Assembly (NCBI GenBank): GCA_900290365.1
Contig: OMOE01000103.1
Coordinates: 194 to 35,321, forward strand
Reading direction: 5' to 3'
Length of the DNA stretch: 35,128 nucleotides
Source: Syntrophobacter sp. SbD1
Lineage (GTDB): Bacteria > Desulfobacterota > Syntrophobacteria > Syntrophobacterales > Syntrophobacteraceae
Shown here: positions 7,821 through 16,671 of the stretch, one piece after another
Layout: each line of letters starts with the position of its first letter
Numbering within the stretch: position 1 is the stretch's first letter
The notes under the pieces: model-generated
Told to the model about the DNA's origin: nothing
The model's input: only the letters and a program-made list of their open reading frames with translations
Database searches by the model: none
Program-made: the position numbers and the translations under genes

Positions 7821-10262
7821 TTACCTGTTATAGATAGTTTCATGATCTGCTGTGGACAGGAGGCCCTTTTCTTTCGCCCAAACGACACACCGCTTTGAGC
7901 ACGTTCCGAGGATTTTGATGATCTCCTCTCGTTCACAAATACGTTCCTTCTCTGTATTTGGATCCAGGCGAGCACTTTTAAGCTCGTCGTCCATGCTCGT
8001 GATCGAGGCTTGGAGTTGGCAGAGCACATCTTTGACGACCTGTTTTGCGTTTTTGTGTTCGCCAACTACACATCGTAGAAAAACCTCTATCTTCACTGCC
8101 TGAATCAGAACGCTCGCAGGATTCATCGTTGCTGCAACCGAACCACCAACTCCCATCCCAAGCAAAGCGCCCCCTCCAAAAATCACCGCGGTACCACCCG
8201 CTATCCCCATCCCCCCGGAGGCAATGGCGCCGCCGCCCATGGCAGCCAGTCCGGCCTTGACGGCAGCCGCGCCGGCAAGACCCATTGAATGACCGATAAG
8301 GCCTCCGATAAATGGCGCGGCTATGCCAAATGTCAGGGCCCCCGCGACGGTGCCGATCCCTGCGATTATGGCAATGTTTGTCCAATAGCCGGCAAGTGAT
8401 CGGTTCACACTCTGAAGTTCGGATCGAAGCAGAGATCCTTTGTCTTTAGGCAACCCAAGCAGATGAGAGGCATTCTCCAAAGATTGGGTCACCAATTCTT
8501 TGGAAAGTGAAGGCATGATTTTAGCCAGATCACGAATCTTTCGAGCCCATCCCTTTTCTCCGGCAGTCATTGGCCAGTAGGCTTCAAAGGCGGCCAGTTC
8601 CAATACTATCAACTCCCGCACAAAAGGATTCGAGCATTGTGACAGACTTTCCATAGCTGAATGAAAGCTGTGGGACTCGATCGGATACATTGTTGGCCGT
8701 ACCGCCTCCGGCAGGTTTGCGAATCCCGCCTTTACCAATCTTAGCCAATCCAGGTACCAGTTTCTCTTCGGCGTTAGACTGTCACCGAAGAAATCACCCG
8801 CTTTGGTGTTTCTGATGTCCTGTTCGATCATTGCCGCCTGAAGTGACACCATGACCGACATCGCATTGGTATCCAACGAGAAATAATCGAGTGTCACCCT
8901 CTGCTGAAAAGGTTCATCCCCGAGGTGCTCGAAAAGTTCACCTGGTTGGTAACTGCCGGAGTGTCCGGGAAGTCCCTGCTCCCGCAGGCAAATGAAATCA
9001 ATTGTGAGCGCACAGGCCGCGGATGACTTACCCGCTTCCGAGGCAGATCGGTAAATCAGCGCCAAACGGGGAAGAAATATATACACCGTCGAGGTGAGGG
9101 CGAACACGTGAATCCAGATTGCCCCAGGTATGCCTGCACCTTGCGCCATTGCCTTGATAGCTTCTACATTCGGAAAGCTTTGGCCGAGTATTACAGCTGC
9201 AGGCCAGAAGAGAATCCTGGCAATAACCAGCCGGGTTTCGGGAGACTCGATCAGCGTGCTTTTCCAGAAGAAGGAGTAATCCCACACAACCGCTTGAATA
9301 TACATTCCGGCGATAGCCCCAGCGGCAAGACAAATTGCCGAGAGGTTTACAATCGTTTCCACTCGCGCAATGATAGTGCGGCGATACACCCGGAAGTAGC
9401 GGAACAGGAACAAGCGCGCAACCCGTGCGTGAGCAGCCGTCGTCACAATTTGCTCGGCAACCGGCTCAACAAACACAGCCCAGAGTCTCAGCAACGGCCT
9501 CAATACAATCTGGGCCCAAATCGGCAAATCAGGTTCGGCCCGCTGCCGCTCCATCCGTAGAGAAGGGATACTTAATTGTGACGAAGATGTTTGGTCCGGG
9601 GATCGAGCGGCGCCGGATCGGCGATGCAATAGGATGAAAAGACCAACCACAATGATGTTCCACAGAATGAGCATCACAATCGGGTTCACGAAAACGTGAA
9701 TGGTCCGCTGAGGTCCGAGAACCTTCTCCAGGCCCAGAGGTGAGAGGACATTGCTTAATCCCCCGATAAAGAACGCCAGCAACGGTACGATCAACTGCAG
9801 CCGGGGCCATGGTAATGGCTTGAGTACAAGGCGTCGATAGGCAGAAGGCAAGTGGTCCAGCAGCACCTCGGTCATTGGAATTATAGAGCACTCAGGCGGG
9901 TCTTCCCCTTTCAGTTCGAACTCTGCCTCCTTTATGGCTTCTTGAGACACGAGTTCGGGTGCAATGTTCACCACGGTCTGAACCAGCAAGGCCTTGCGGA
10001 ATTCTTCTTCTCGAAGAGTAACGACCAGGGATGTCCTCCCGGGATCATTAGCATCCACGTCGATTTTCGGTATTACGGAGCGGACCGGTTTATTTGCCCC
10101 TGGAGCAATCGGACTCGCCAAATGCCCTTCTTTTGTTTCCACGACAATTCCTCTCTTCTCCGGCGCCTGGTTTTTCCCATCAACCGGATACCGCCTGGAT
10201 GACCAGCCACATTGTTTAATTATTATCAATCCCAATGTAACACACAAGCGATATGCCGACAT
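7821..10262 (-). CDS. Large DUF2868-like membrane protein
   Basis: An 813-residue protein. The first ~150 residues are soluble. Hydrophobic segments at about 155-173 and 190-212 and two or three more between 280 and 400 follow the DUF2868 layout, including the AIAGMYIQAVVWDYSFFWKS stretch where that family has its conserved aromatic W-E-S-T region. Residues ~440-620 are soluble. Residues ~640-720 are an extreme Gly/Ala membrane-active stretch (FGGGALLGMGVGGSV). The C-terminus is helical and rich in Lys and Glu. DUF2868 genes usually sit next to a DUF3482 GTPase gene; none is seen here, and the Gly-rich tail may take that place. It converges with the MglA operon, with 10 bp between stops. The function is unknown and the start (ATG 10262) is not certain. 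Confidence 0.72.
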   Translation of the reverse strand: MSAYRLCVTLGLIIIKQCGWSSRRYPVDGKNQAPEKRGIVVETKEGHLASPIAPGANKPVRSVIPKIDVDANDPGRTSLVVTLREEEFRKALLVQTVVNIAPELVSQEAIKEAEFELKGEDPPECSIIPMTEVLLDHLPSAYRRLVLKPLPWPRLQLIVPLLAFFIGGLSNVLSPLGLEKVLGPQRTIHVFVNPIVMLILWNIIVVGLFILLHRRSGAARSPDQTSSSQLSIPSLRMERQRAEPDLPIWAQIVLRPLLRLWAVFVEPVAEQIVTTAAHARVARLFLFRYFRVYRRTIIARVETIVNLSAICLAAGAIAGMYIQAVVWDYSFFWKSTLIESPETRLVIARILFWPAAVILGQSFPNVEAIKAMAQGAGIPGAIWIHVFALTSTVYIFLPRLALIYRSASEAGKSSAACALTIDFICLREQGLPGHSGSYQPGELFEHLGDEPFQQRVTLDYFSLDTNAMSVMVSLQAAMIEQDIRNTKAGDFFGDSLTPKRNWYLDWLRLVKAGFANLPEAVRPTMYPIESHSFHSAMESLSQCSNPFVRELIVLELAAFEAYWPMTAGEKGWARKIRDLAKIMPSLSKELVTQSLENASHLLGLPKDKGSLLRSELQSVNRSLAGYWTNIAIIAGIGTVAGALTFGIAAPFIGGLIGHSMGLAGAAAVKAGLAAMGGGAIASGGMGIAGGTAVIFGGGALLGMGVGGSVAATMNPASVLIQAVKIEVFLRCVVGEHKNAKQVVKDVLCQLQASITSMDDELKSARLDPNTEKERICEREEIIKILGTCSKRCVVWAKEKGLLSTADHETIYNR

Positions 10263-10688
10263 CTCTGCATCTGTTTTCCGCCCCTCTGTGCTGAAGGGAA
10301 ACGGCCGTTCGGCCCAGATCTCAAACAGTTCGCAATGCTTGACGGAAGGTGGAACTTGCAGTCTGTCTCGATTTCGTGAATGTTGATCTGAACGTGGTAA
10401 AGTTTCTGGACTTTGAGATTTTAAGATCCAGGAGAGGAGTGCGGAGTTTCCGCTTTCCCAGCCAAACGACGGGCATCACCCGATGTCAACGGAGCGCAGC
10501 CGAATTGCCTGCCCGAGTTAGTGTCCATCCGGAAACTCCGGATGTGACACTTACAGTTTCCAATAATGATAGCTGGGGATAGTTTGGGTTCTTTGAATTT
10601 GGGAATTGAGGGATTTAGGAATTAATCCTGGACCCCTCAATTCACAATCCCTTAATTCTTGAAGATAGGCTTCGCGGAAAGCAAACCG
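10263..10688. other. Intergenic region with palindromic repeats
   Basis: No gene is seen. It holds the 10521-10550 hairpin and, at about 10605-10660, a low-complexity inverted repeat in which AATTGAGGG pairs with CCCTCAATT. The latter belongs to a GAGGGATT-type filler sequence also seen near 17520. The promoter of the DUF2868-like gene should lie near 10270-10350 but cannot be assigned. Confidence 0.45.
10521..10550. repeat. REP-like hairpin
   Basis: GTGTC-C-ATCCGGA, loop AAC, TCCGGAT-GT-GACAC: a near-perfect palindrome with a 7-bp inner and a 5-bp outer stem. It lies between two minus-strand genes and has no T-run, so it looks more like a dispersed palindrome than a terminator. Confidence 0.6.
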
Positions 10689-11614
10689 CTATTGAGCGAG
10701 GACGGAAACTCCGGTTGAGAGTGAATCGGATGGAATTGGAACCGGCGACCGGGCGGCGTAGCCTCCCCCATTCATCAGCTCTTTGAGAAAACGGCTGTGG
10801 AGTGAATGGCCCGCTTTTTGGACCTCGAACTTTCCCAACACCGGAAGCCCCGTAAGCGCTAAATCACCCACGAAATCAAGTATTTTGTGACGAACGCATT
10901 CATCCGAATAGCGAAAGCCATCGGCATTAAGCAATGCATGGTCATCAAAGACGACGGCATTAGACAGAGAGCCCCCCTGAATCAAGCCCATTTTTTGAAG
11001 CTTCAGAACATCTTTAAGAAACCCGAATGTTCGAGCTTTGGCTATTTCCCTGCCGAAGCTGCCGTTTTTCAACGCCCAGGAGTATGCCTGTTTTCCCACA
11101 CAAGGGTGTGGATAATCGATCACATAGCGAACCTGAAACTGCTCGGATGGAGTCGCCTTGATAAACGAATCGCCTTCCGATACGGTTAAGGCCTTCTGTA
11201 TGCTCAGGTACTTCCTCACTCCGTCCTGTTCCACGATGGAGGCTTTACGGATCAGATTCACATATGGCGCCGCACTTCCGTCGAAAATCGGTGCCTCGGG
11301 ACCGCTTAGTTCCACCAGGACATTGTCGACGCCGCATCCGTAAAGAGCCCGCATCCGTAAAGAGCTGCCATCAAATGTTCGACGGTAGCAATCGCCACGC
11401 CGGCCGAGCCAATCGTAGTGGCCTGTATTGTATTGACCACATTACTGTAATTTGCGCAAATGGATGGGCTCTCAGGTATGTCCGTCCGGACAAATTTGAT
11501 GCCATGCCCAACCGGAGCCGGCCTCAAAACCAGAGCCACTTTCAGTCCGCAATGCAGGGCTACCCCGCTGCACCACACGGATTGGCCTATAGTGTGCTGT
11601 TTCAGATAAGTCAC
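10689..11614 (-). pseudogene. lpxC: UDP-3-O-acyl-N-acetylglucosamine deacetylase, frameshifted by a 17-bp tandem duplication
   Basis: LpxC is the zinc amidase that commits UDP-3-O-acyl-GlcNAc to lipid A synthesis. The N-terminal part (11614 to about 11366) reads TIGQSVWCSGVALHCG, VRTDIPE and EHLMAALYGCG. A 17-bp unit (CCGCATCCGTAAAGAGC on the + strand, 11332-11348 and 11349-11365) is present twice and shifts the frame. The rest continues as VDNVLVELSGPEAPIFDG to the TAG at 10689. Removing one unit gives 302 residues, the normal LpxC length, with the zinc and catalytic residues kept (EH of EHLMAA, HKILDFVGDLALTG, GHSLHSRFL). The probable start is GTG 11614 after GGAGG. Because lpxC is normally essential in LPS-bearing cells, an assembly error or a recent reversible duplication is more likely than decay. 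Confidence 0.88.
11332..11365. repeat. Perfect 17-bp tandem duplication inside lpxC
   Basis: Two adjacent identical copies of CCGCATCCGTAAAGAGC. One copy restores the reading frame and the family consensus. Confidence 0.95.
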
Positions 11615-11981
11615 GCCCCTTTTATCCTCCCCCGCCGCCTCCCAAGCATCTTTCGTGCCAAAATTCTTTCGACTGTTTGATCCCTGGAAAACATGCTGGG
11701 AACTACTTTTACATGCACCGGCAGAAAATAACAAGTTTGAATACAGGCTCCTTATGTGGAAAAATTGATACATACGGGCGATCAGTGTATTTTTTTTGCC
11801 ACAGATGAGGGACGGAGGGAGCGGGGAGAAACATTTGCTCCGTGCTCCATTGCCCCTCTCAAAACCTAACCGCTTGATTATTTTTTTTGAATATTTGATA
11901 CTTGTGAGGCGGGCGGCGGCTTGGTCCCAATGCTCTTCATTTAGGAACAAATCGAAACATTTTTTATTTCCGGGAGTTTGC
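11615..11981. other. Divergent promoter region of lpxC and thrC
   Basis: About 370 bp, AT-richer near thrC, with two T8 runs (about 11789 and 11881). An imperfect hairpin is possible where GAGGGAGC (about 11814) meets GCTCC and CCCCTC (about 11837-11861), with the second T-run about 20 nt further on. This could be a leader attenuator for thrC, but no leader peptide rich in Thr codons is seen. Confidence 0.3.
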
Positions 11982-13487
11982 ATGAAAATAGATCAGTTCC
12001 CTTCGGAAATGCAGGTCCACGTTGTTCCTCGGATCGGAGGCGAATACTTTTATCGGTGCATTGGGTGCGAGGGCTGTTTCGGAATTGAAGAACTTCTCTA
12101 TACCTGTCCGAAATGTGGATCGGTTCTTCTTATAGAAGACAGGGAACGGGAGCGTCTCAAAGAGATTTCCGGCGCCAAATGGCGCAGAATTTTCGACCAT
12201 AGAAGAATGCTCAATATCCCGGCGCTCAGCGGCATATATCGATTTCATGAACTGCTCGGATCGATAATACCCCTGGAGGATATTGTTTACTTAGGTGAGG
12301 GGCACACCCCTGTGATCTCGGCGAACGAAGCGATGAAAGACTGGGCCGGCATGGGATTGTGCTACAAAAACGACGGCCAGAACCCGAGCGCGTCTTTCAA
12401 AGACCGCGGTATGGCCAGCGCCTTCAGCTACTTGAATTATCTCATCAACAAGCGTGGCGTTCGAAACGTTTTGGCGATCTGTGCATCCACGGGAGATACT
12501 TCGGCATCCGCGGCCCTTTACGCATCGTACCTGTGCCGAAATGTAAAATCGGCCGTTCTTCTGCCCCGTGGCAAGGTGACCCCGCAACAACTTGGGCAGC
12601 CTCTTGGAAACGGCGCAAGAGTCATCGAAATTCCGGGCGTCTTTGACGACTGCATGAAGGTTGTAGAATACCTGTCGGAAAATTTCTCCGTAGCCCTTAT
12701 GAATTCCAAAAACGCCTGGCGAATTTTAGGACAGGAATCCTACAGCTATGAAATCGCCCAGGCATTCGATTACGAGGTGGGCGGGTTGGCAGTGGTGGTC
12801 CCAATCGGAAACGCCGGTAACATAACAGCGGTAATGGCGGGTTTTCTCAAAATGTATGATTTGAACATCATCGACTCTTTGCCGGCCGTTATCGGGGTTC
12901 AATCGGAGCATGCCAACCCCGTTTACCTCTACTATCTGGAACCCGAAGAGGCCGCGAGACAATTTCGCCCGGTGGCCGTTCGCCCCAGTGTCGCCCAGGC
13001 AGCCATGATCGGAAATCCTGTTTCCATGCCGCGCGTTATACGGCTCGTCGAGCAGTACCGAAAAATTGCCGGTGAAGAATCGGTCCGAATCGTTCAGATA
13101 TCCGAACAGGAGATCATGGATTCTATGCTGGTTGCAAACCGCAATGGACATATCGCCTGCACGCAGGGCGGGGAGTGCCTGGCGGGGCTTAGAAAAGCGG
13201 TCGCTGAAAATAAGATCGACAAGAACCGCACGGCCATTCTCGACGCCACTGCGCATGCACTCAAATTTGCTGTTTTTCAGGATAAATACTTCTTCGACAC
13301 CTTTGAACCCGAATTCGAGGTCACCCCAAAACCGGAGCTTCAAAACGCCCCATTGTTACTCGACCTGCCCGATTCAGTTCCAAGCCCGGCCAAAGGGAAG
13401 CTCAGCGCGGCGGAATTTGAGGAATTCGTTGAATTTACAGCATTGAGGATTGCCGGGGTCCTGGACCTTAAACATAAGAAGAAATGA
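11982..13487 (+). CDS. thrC: Threonine synthase
   Basis: A 501-residue PLP enzyme converting O-phosphohomoserine to threonine. An N-terminal zinc-ribbon-like element has C26-x2-C29 and C42-PK-C45. The PLP lysine is K140 in NPSASFKDRG, and the CASTGDTSAS loop and VPIGNAGN phosphate-cup motif are present. ATG 11982 follows CGGGAG at 7 nt; upstream in-frame codons have no Shine-Dalgarno and no family similarity. Its stop overlaps the gamma-carbonic anhydrase start by ATGA, so the two are co-transcribed. No other threonine-pathway gene is in the window. Confidence 0.93.
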   Translation: MKIDQFPSEMQVHVVPRIGGEYFYRCIGCEGCFGIEELLYTCPKCGSVLLIEDRERERLKEISGAKWRRIFDHRRMLNIPALSGIYRFHELLGSIIPLEDIVYLGEGHTPVISANEAMKDWAGMGLCYKNDGQNPSASFKDRGMASAFSYLNYLINKRGVRNVLAICASTGDTSASAALYASYLCRNVKSAVLLPRGKVTPQQLGQPLGNGARVIEIPGVFDDCMKVVEYLSENFSVALMNSKNAWRILGQESYSYEIAQAFDYEVGGLAVVVPIGNAGNITAVMAGFLKMYDLNIIDSLPAVIGVQSEHANPVYLYYLEPEEAARQFRPVAVRPSVAQAAMIGNPVSMPRVIRLVEQYRKIAGEESVRIVQISEQEIMDSMLVANRNGHIACTQGGECLAGLRKAVAENKIDKNRTAILDATAHALKFAVFQDKYFFDTFEPEFEVTPKPELQNAPLLLDLPDSVPSPAKGKLSAAEFEEFVEFTALRIAGVLDLKHKKK

Positions 13488-14029
13488 ATGAGAAAATGAG
13501 CATACTTGCATACAACGACATTTTGCCACGGATCGGCGAAAATGTTTTCATTGCCCCGGGGGCGTTCGTCATAGGAGACGTTGTCATCGGGGAGCACAGC
13601 AGCATATGGTTCAACACCGTTGTTCGAGGCGACGTGGATTACATAAGGATAGGGTCGTTCACCTGCGTTCAGGACAACTCAACCCTTCATGTAACCGAAT
13701 CTCTGTTCCCGCTGCTTATAGGGGACCGCGTACTGATTGCACACAAAGCGATGATTCACGGCTGCACGATAGAAGACGAATGCTTTATTGGAATGGGATC
13801 TATAATACTGGATGGCTGCAAGGTCGGGAAAGGCTCGATCATCGGCGCCGGGTCCCTGCTTCCGCCCGGCCTAGAGGTCCCGCCGGAATCAGTCGTGATG
13901 GGATCTCCCGCCAGGGTAAAAAAGAAGACGGGAGAAAAAGAGCGAGCAATGATCGAGCATGGCTGGCGCCGCTATGTCGATCTTGCCTCCGATTACCTCA
14001 AGGCGGCGAGAGGCAGGACTGAGTGCTGA
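13484..14029 (+). CDS. Gamma-carbonic anhydrase family protein
   Basis: A 181-residue left-handed beta-helix protein of the YrdA/PaaY/Cam-type family. The hexapeptide repeats run from about residue 20 to 140 (IGENVFIAPGAFVIGDVVIG). Zinc ligands fit H69 (STLHVT), H87 and H92 (IAHKAMIHGC). GSPARVKKK near 145 is the usual exit from the helix. Many members bind zinc or iron, but only some are proven carbonic anhydrases, so activity is uncertain. It overlaps the thrC stop by ATGA; a second in-frame ATG lies at 13496. Confidence 0.88.
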   Translation: MNEKMSILAYNDILPRIGENVFIAPGAFVIGDVVIGEHSSIWFNTVVRGDVDYIRIGSFTCVQDNSTLHVTESLFPLLIGDRVLIAHKAMIHGCTIEDECFIGMGSIILDGCKVGKGSIIGAGSLLPPGLEVPPESVVMGSPARVKKKTGEKERAMIEHGWRRYVDLASDYLKAARGRTEC

Positions 14030-14054
14030 GGACTGAGGACTGAGGACTGAGGGA
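14018..14054. repeat. Heptamer repeat (GGACTGA family)
   Basis: Tandem GACTGAGGACTGAGG-type sequence starting inside the end of the gamma-carbonic anhydrase gene. The same heptamer forms arrays at about 27828-27870 and 30737-30790. Confidence 0.8.
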
Positions 14055-14063
14055 AAGCAAGCG

Positions 14064-14315
14064 CTAGCACCATTTATCCCGAGTGTTGGGATGCAGGTGC
14101 GTGTCTTTTGAGATCGGGGAGACGCCGCTGAGAACGCATCTTTCTATCAACTCCCGGGCGGCCGTGTTCAGTGCCTGCTCGGTTCCGGTCCATCTCTGAA
14201 GGGCATTTTCCAGGGTGGGCGCCAGCCCGGCGTCCATGAGCGCGCAAAGAAGTATATAGAGCGATGTTGCTTCCACACTGGCTTTTAGATCGAATATAGC
14301 ACGGTCCATGTTCAT
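14064..14315 (-). CDS. Small conserved-looking protein downstream of DUF3786 gene
   Basis: An 83-residue protein that I cannot assign. It is mostly helical (ASVEATSLYILLCALMDAG; ENALQRWTGTEQALNTAARE) and has a single internal Cys plus a C-terminal WC. Its ATG overlaps the stop of the DUF3786 gene by ATGA, so it is translated from the same message. There is no signal peptide. Confidence 0.6.
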   Translation of the reverse strand: MNMDRAIFDLKASVEATSLYILLCALMDAGLAPTLENALQRWTGTEQALNTAARELIERCVLSGVSPISKDTHLHPNTRDKWC

Positions 14316-15208
14316 GATTTCATCCTGATTGATTCAGCGCAGTCCAGCAAAACGCTGGTAAAAACGTTTACCAGGCCCCAGATAAGATCCAAAGAACTAA
14401 GATGCATAATTATGGTTTCATCGAACAGAACGTGGAAGGATGGTTCGAATTCCTCATCCCGTCCCCAATAAATTATCTGCATCGGAATTCGGGGAAAAAC
14501 CCTGAACCGGTATGACAGGTCCCCCGAGTCACCCTTTTCGCCCTGCATCTTTCTGGCCGCGGCTTCCAGCAGGCTCATCCGGCCATCGAATACTCCGGCA
14601 AGCGGCCCGGTTGGGAGAGTGTGGGAAGCGGTAAAAAAAAGACGCCCCCCGGGAAGGTCCTTCTCGCTTACCCATTTATTGGCCAGGGGCTTATTCTGAG
14701 CGTACAAAAGATAGTGAAGCGCCACCAGGTTTACCTGAAAATCCTTTGAAAAATCTTCATGGCGTCCCAATACTTCGATTCGCTCTGTTTCGGGATAGCA
14801 CAAAACTGCCGTGTTCAGGAACGGAACCACGTATACATTTTCTTCGGGATCGAATTCTACAAGCGCCCTTTGCGTGATTTCCCCTGGATCGGCCTTCCTC
14901 AATGCATCCCACAGCCGGGGATCGATCTGCACGTCGCCGGCAAGCGGCATTTCGCCGATTGCTTCTGTTTCCACCAGACGGGCTATGATTTCGCGGGCCG
15001 AATCGGCCATTTCTTTCGGGACCATGATGCGCCCCCAACCCTTCTGTGGAACGAACAGGCCGGCATAAGGCGTCTCCTCGAATGACCTGACCAGCACAGG
15101 TATTCCTTCCTGCCTCAAAGCATCCGCAAGTAAATCGGCTTCGAAGCGATTGGAAAGGGTGTGCACTTTTACATACTGGAATTGTTCTTCAGTCAAGGGT
15201 TGCCTCAC
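14312..15208 (-). CDS. DUF2007 plus DUF3786 protein
   Basis: A 298-residue protein. Residues 10-80 match the DUF2007-type signal-transducing domain (VHTLSNRFEADLLADALRQE, then GIPVLVRS and a GRIMVPKE strand). Residues 100-290 match DUF3786 (FQVNLVALHYLLYA; WVSEKDLPGGRLFF; RFRVFPRIPMQIIYWGRDEE; VLFDETIIMHLSSLD), a domain common in anaerobes with corrinoid and acetyl-CoA metabolism but of unknown function. GTG 15208 is the longest start. It lies in a repeat sequence (CCTCACTTCGTTCGGGG), so the real start may be the TTG four codons further in. It heads a two-gene unit. Confidence 0.8.
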   Translation of the reverse strand: MRQPLTEEQFQYVKVHTLSNRFEADLLADALRQEGIPVLVRSFEETPYAGLFVPQKGWGRIMVPKEMADSAREIIARLVETEAIGEMPLAGDVQIDPRLWDALRKADPGEITQRALVEFDPEENVYVVPFLNTAVLCYPETERIEVLGRHEDFSKDFQVNLVALHYLLYAQNKPLANKWVSEKDLPGGRLFFTASHTLPTGPLAGVFDGRMSLLEAAARKMQGEKGDSGDLSYRFRVFPRIPMQIIYWGRDEEFEPSFHVLFDETIIMHLSSLDLIWGLVNVFTSVLLDCAESIRMKS

Positions 15209-15575
15209 TTCGTTCGGGGGCGGTGGGACCGCCGGCCAGGTTCGCCGCTGCCTTCGGCGGCGGCAAAAAAAATCCCTCTGCCCACCTCACTTCGTTCGGG
15301 GTCTGCAGGTTCAAGGTCTGCGGGTAAAAAACGACTCGATGCCCGCCGAATCGTGACATTAATTATTATACCACGAACGGATTTGCTTATGCAAAACGGT
15401 AACGCAAAGCGACGTCCTAAAGCGGAACATTAAAACGCAGGTGAGCCGAAAACAAGTGAATTGGTGAATGGCGGGTAAAAAAATGTATTTCAAGTCGATT
15501 TAAGTGTATATAAACCTCGCTAAGTAGAAAGACTTCTATTGAGGGGTGGCAAATACCGGCATTTGAGGAGTTTTT
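15209..15575. other. Intergenic region between DUF3786 gene and galE
   Basis: Contains the GC-rich palindromic repeat at 15222-15268, a second CCTCACTTCGTTCGGGG at about 15284-15300, and an AT-rich stretch with TATATAA at about 15508 that may be the galE -10 region. No gene is seen. Confidence 0.45.
15222..15268. repeat. GC-rich palindromic dispersed repeat
   Basis: GGCGGTGGGACCGCC is a perfect hairpin (6-bp arms, GGG loop). After CGGCCAGG comes a second hairpin-like block TTCGCCGCTGCCTTCGGCGG. The same unit occurs twice inside comEC at about 27456-27550. Confidence 0.85.
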
Positions 15576-16526
15576 ATGAATATTTTGGTCACGGGCGGCG
15601 CGGGATACATCGGTTCACATACATCCAAGCTATTGAAAAAGGCAGGGCACGTCCCGGTGGTGTTCGATAATCTGTCAAACGGATGGGCCGAATGGGTCAA
15701 ATTCGGGCCGTTCGCTTTCGGTGACATCCGCGATGAAGAAGCGCTTTTCCGCGCCCTGGCCGGCTTCAAAATCGATGCGGTCATACATTTCGCCGCCAAG
15801 GCCTACGTTGAAGAGTCCACCCGATTGCCGGAACTTTACTTCGATAATAACGTAAACGGCACGATATCACTTCTTAAAGCAATGAAGCGCGCCGGCACGA
15901 AATTGCTGGTATTCTCCAGCTCATGCGCAACATACGGCAATGCGGAAACGCCGGCGATCCGTGAAGACCACCCGCAGCAGCCAACCAACCCGTATGGTTT
16001 GTCCAAGCTGATGTGCGAGCAGGTTATATCGACGGCTGCTCCCGTGTTAGGGCTTCGATACGCCATGCTGCGCTACTTCAACGTTATAGGAAACGATCCG
16101 GAGGGAGAGATTTTCGAAAGGCACGAACCCGAAACACACGTCCTGCCCAACCTGATAAAAGCGGCCATGTCGGGTGGATCATTTACCCTTTTCGGGACGA
16201 ACCACGACACGCCGGACGGAACGGCCGTGCGCGATTATGTGAACGTAATGGACCTTGGGCAGGCTCACATAAGAGCAATCGATGAACTCTCCACTCGGGA
16301 AAGGCTCGTTTCAAACGTTGGAACCGGGTCCGGTGTATCGGTGCGCGAGCTTGTCGAAATAGTTGAAAAAGAATTAAAGGTTCGGGTCAACGTGGAAGAA
16401 AAGCCGATCAGACCAGGGGACCCGCCTAGCCTCGTAGCCGATAACGGATACCTCCGCACCTGGTTCGATCACGAGTTTAAATCGCTCGGCAAAGCCGTGC
16501 GCGAGACAGCCAAAACTCAGGTATGA
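15576..16526 (+). CDS. galE: UDP-glucose 4-epimerase
   Basis: A 316-residue extended short-chain dehydrogenase that interconverts UDP-glucose and UDP-galactose (or the GlcNAc pair) for surface polysaccharide. The NAD motif is TGGAGYIGS (6-14), followed by DNLSNG. The catalytic Ser/Tyr/Lys lie in FSSSCATYG and NPYGLSK (Y140, K144), and RPGDPPSLVAD is the GalE C-terminal signature. ATG 15576 follows GAGGAG. It ends just before a long inverted repeat shared with the convergent phosphoesterase gene. Confidence 0.93.
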   Translation: MNILVTGGAGYIGSHTSKLLKKAGHVPVVFDNLSNGWAEWVKFGPFAFGDIRDEEALFRALAGFKIDAVIHFAAKAYVEESTRLPELYFDNNVNGTISLLKAMKRAGTKLLVFSSSCATYGNAETPAIREDHPQQPTNPYGLSKLMCEQVISTAAPVLGLRYAMLRYFNVIGNDPEGEIFERHEPETHVLPNLIKAAMSGGSFTLFGTNHDTPDGTAVRDYVNVMDLGQAHIRAIDELSTRERLVSNVGTGSGVSVRELVEIVEKELKVRVNVEEKPIRPGDPPSLVADNGYLRTWFDHEFKSLGKAVRETAKTQV

Positions 16527-16538
16527 GAACTGAGGGAA

Positions 16539-16666
16539 TTGGTTTTTTACGCGAAGACGCGAAGGCGGGAAGAAAGAATAAAGCTAATAAAAGAAGTGCT
16601 GAAAATTGTACTGTTTGCCGGGTGGGAAATAAGCTTTCTCTTCGCGGCTTCGCGTGAAAAAACCAA
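16539..16666. repeat. Long inverted repeat between convergent genes (bidirectional terminator or MITE-like)
   Basis: A left arm at 16539-16564 (TTGGTTTTTTACGCGAAG...) pairs with a right arm at 16640-16666 (...CTTCGCGTGAAAAAACCAA). The arms are about 26 bp with two or three mismatches and enclose about 75 bp. T6 and A6 runs at the outer ends fit transcription termination from both sides. No target-site duplication or coding content is seen. Confidence 0.7.
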
Positions 16667-16671
16667 CCTCC

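Noticed and set aside
11306..11983. A separate 225-residue protein upstream of LpxC
   Set aside because: Only residues after GTG 11614 are LpxC-like. The rest is the intergenic region, and the frame ends at the duplication.
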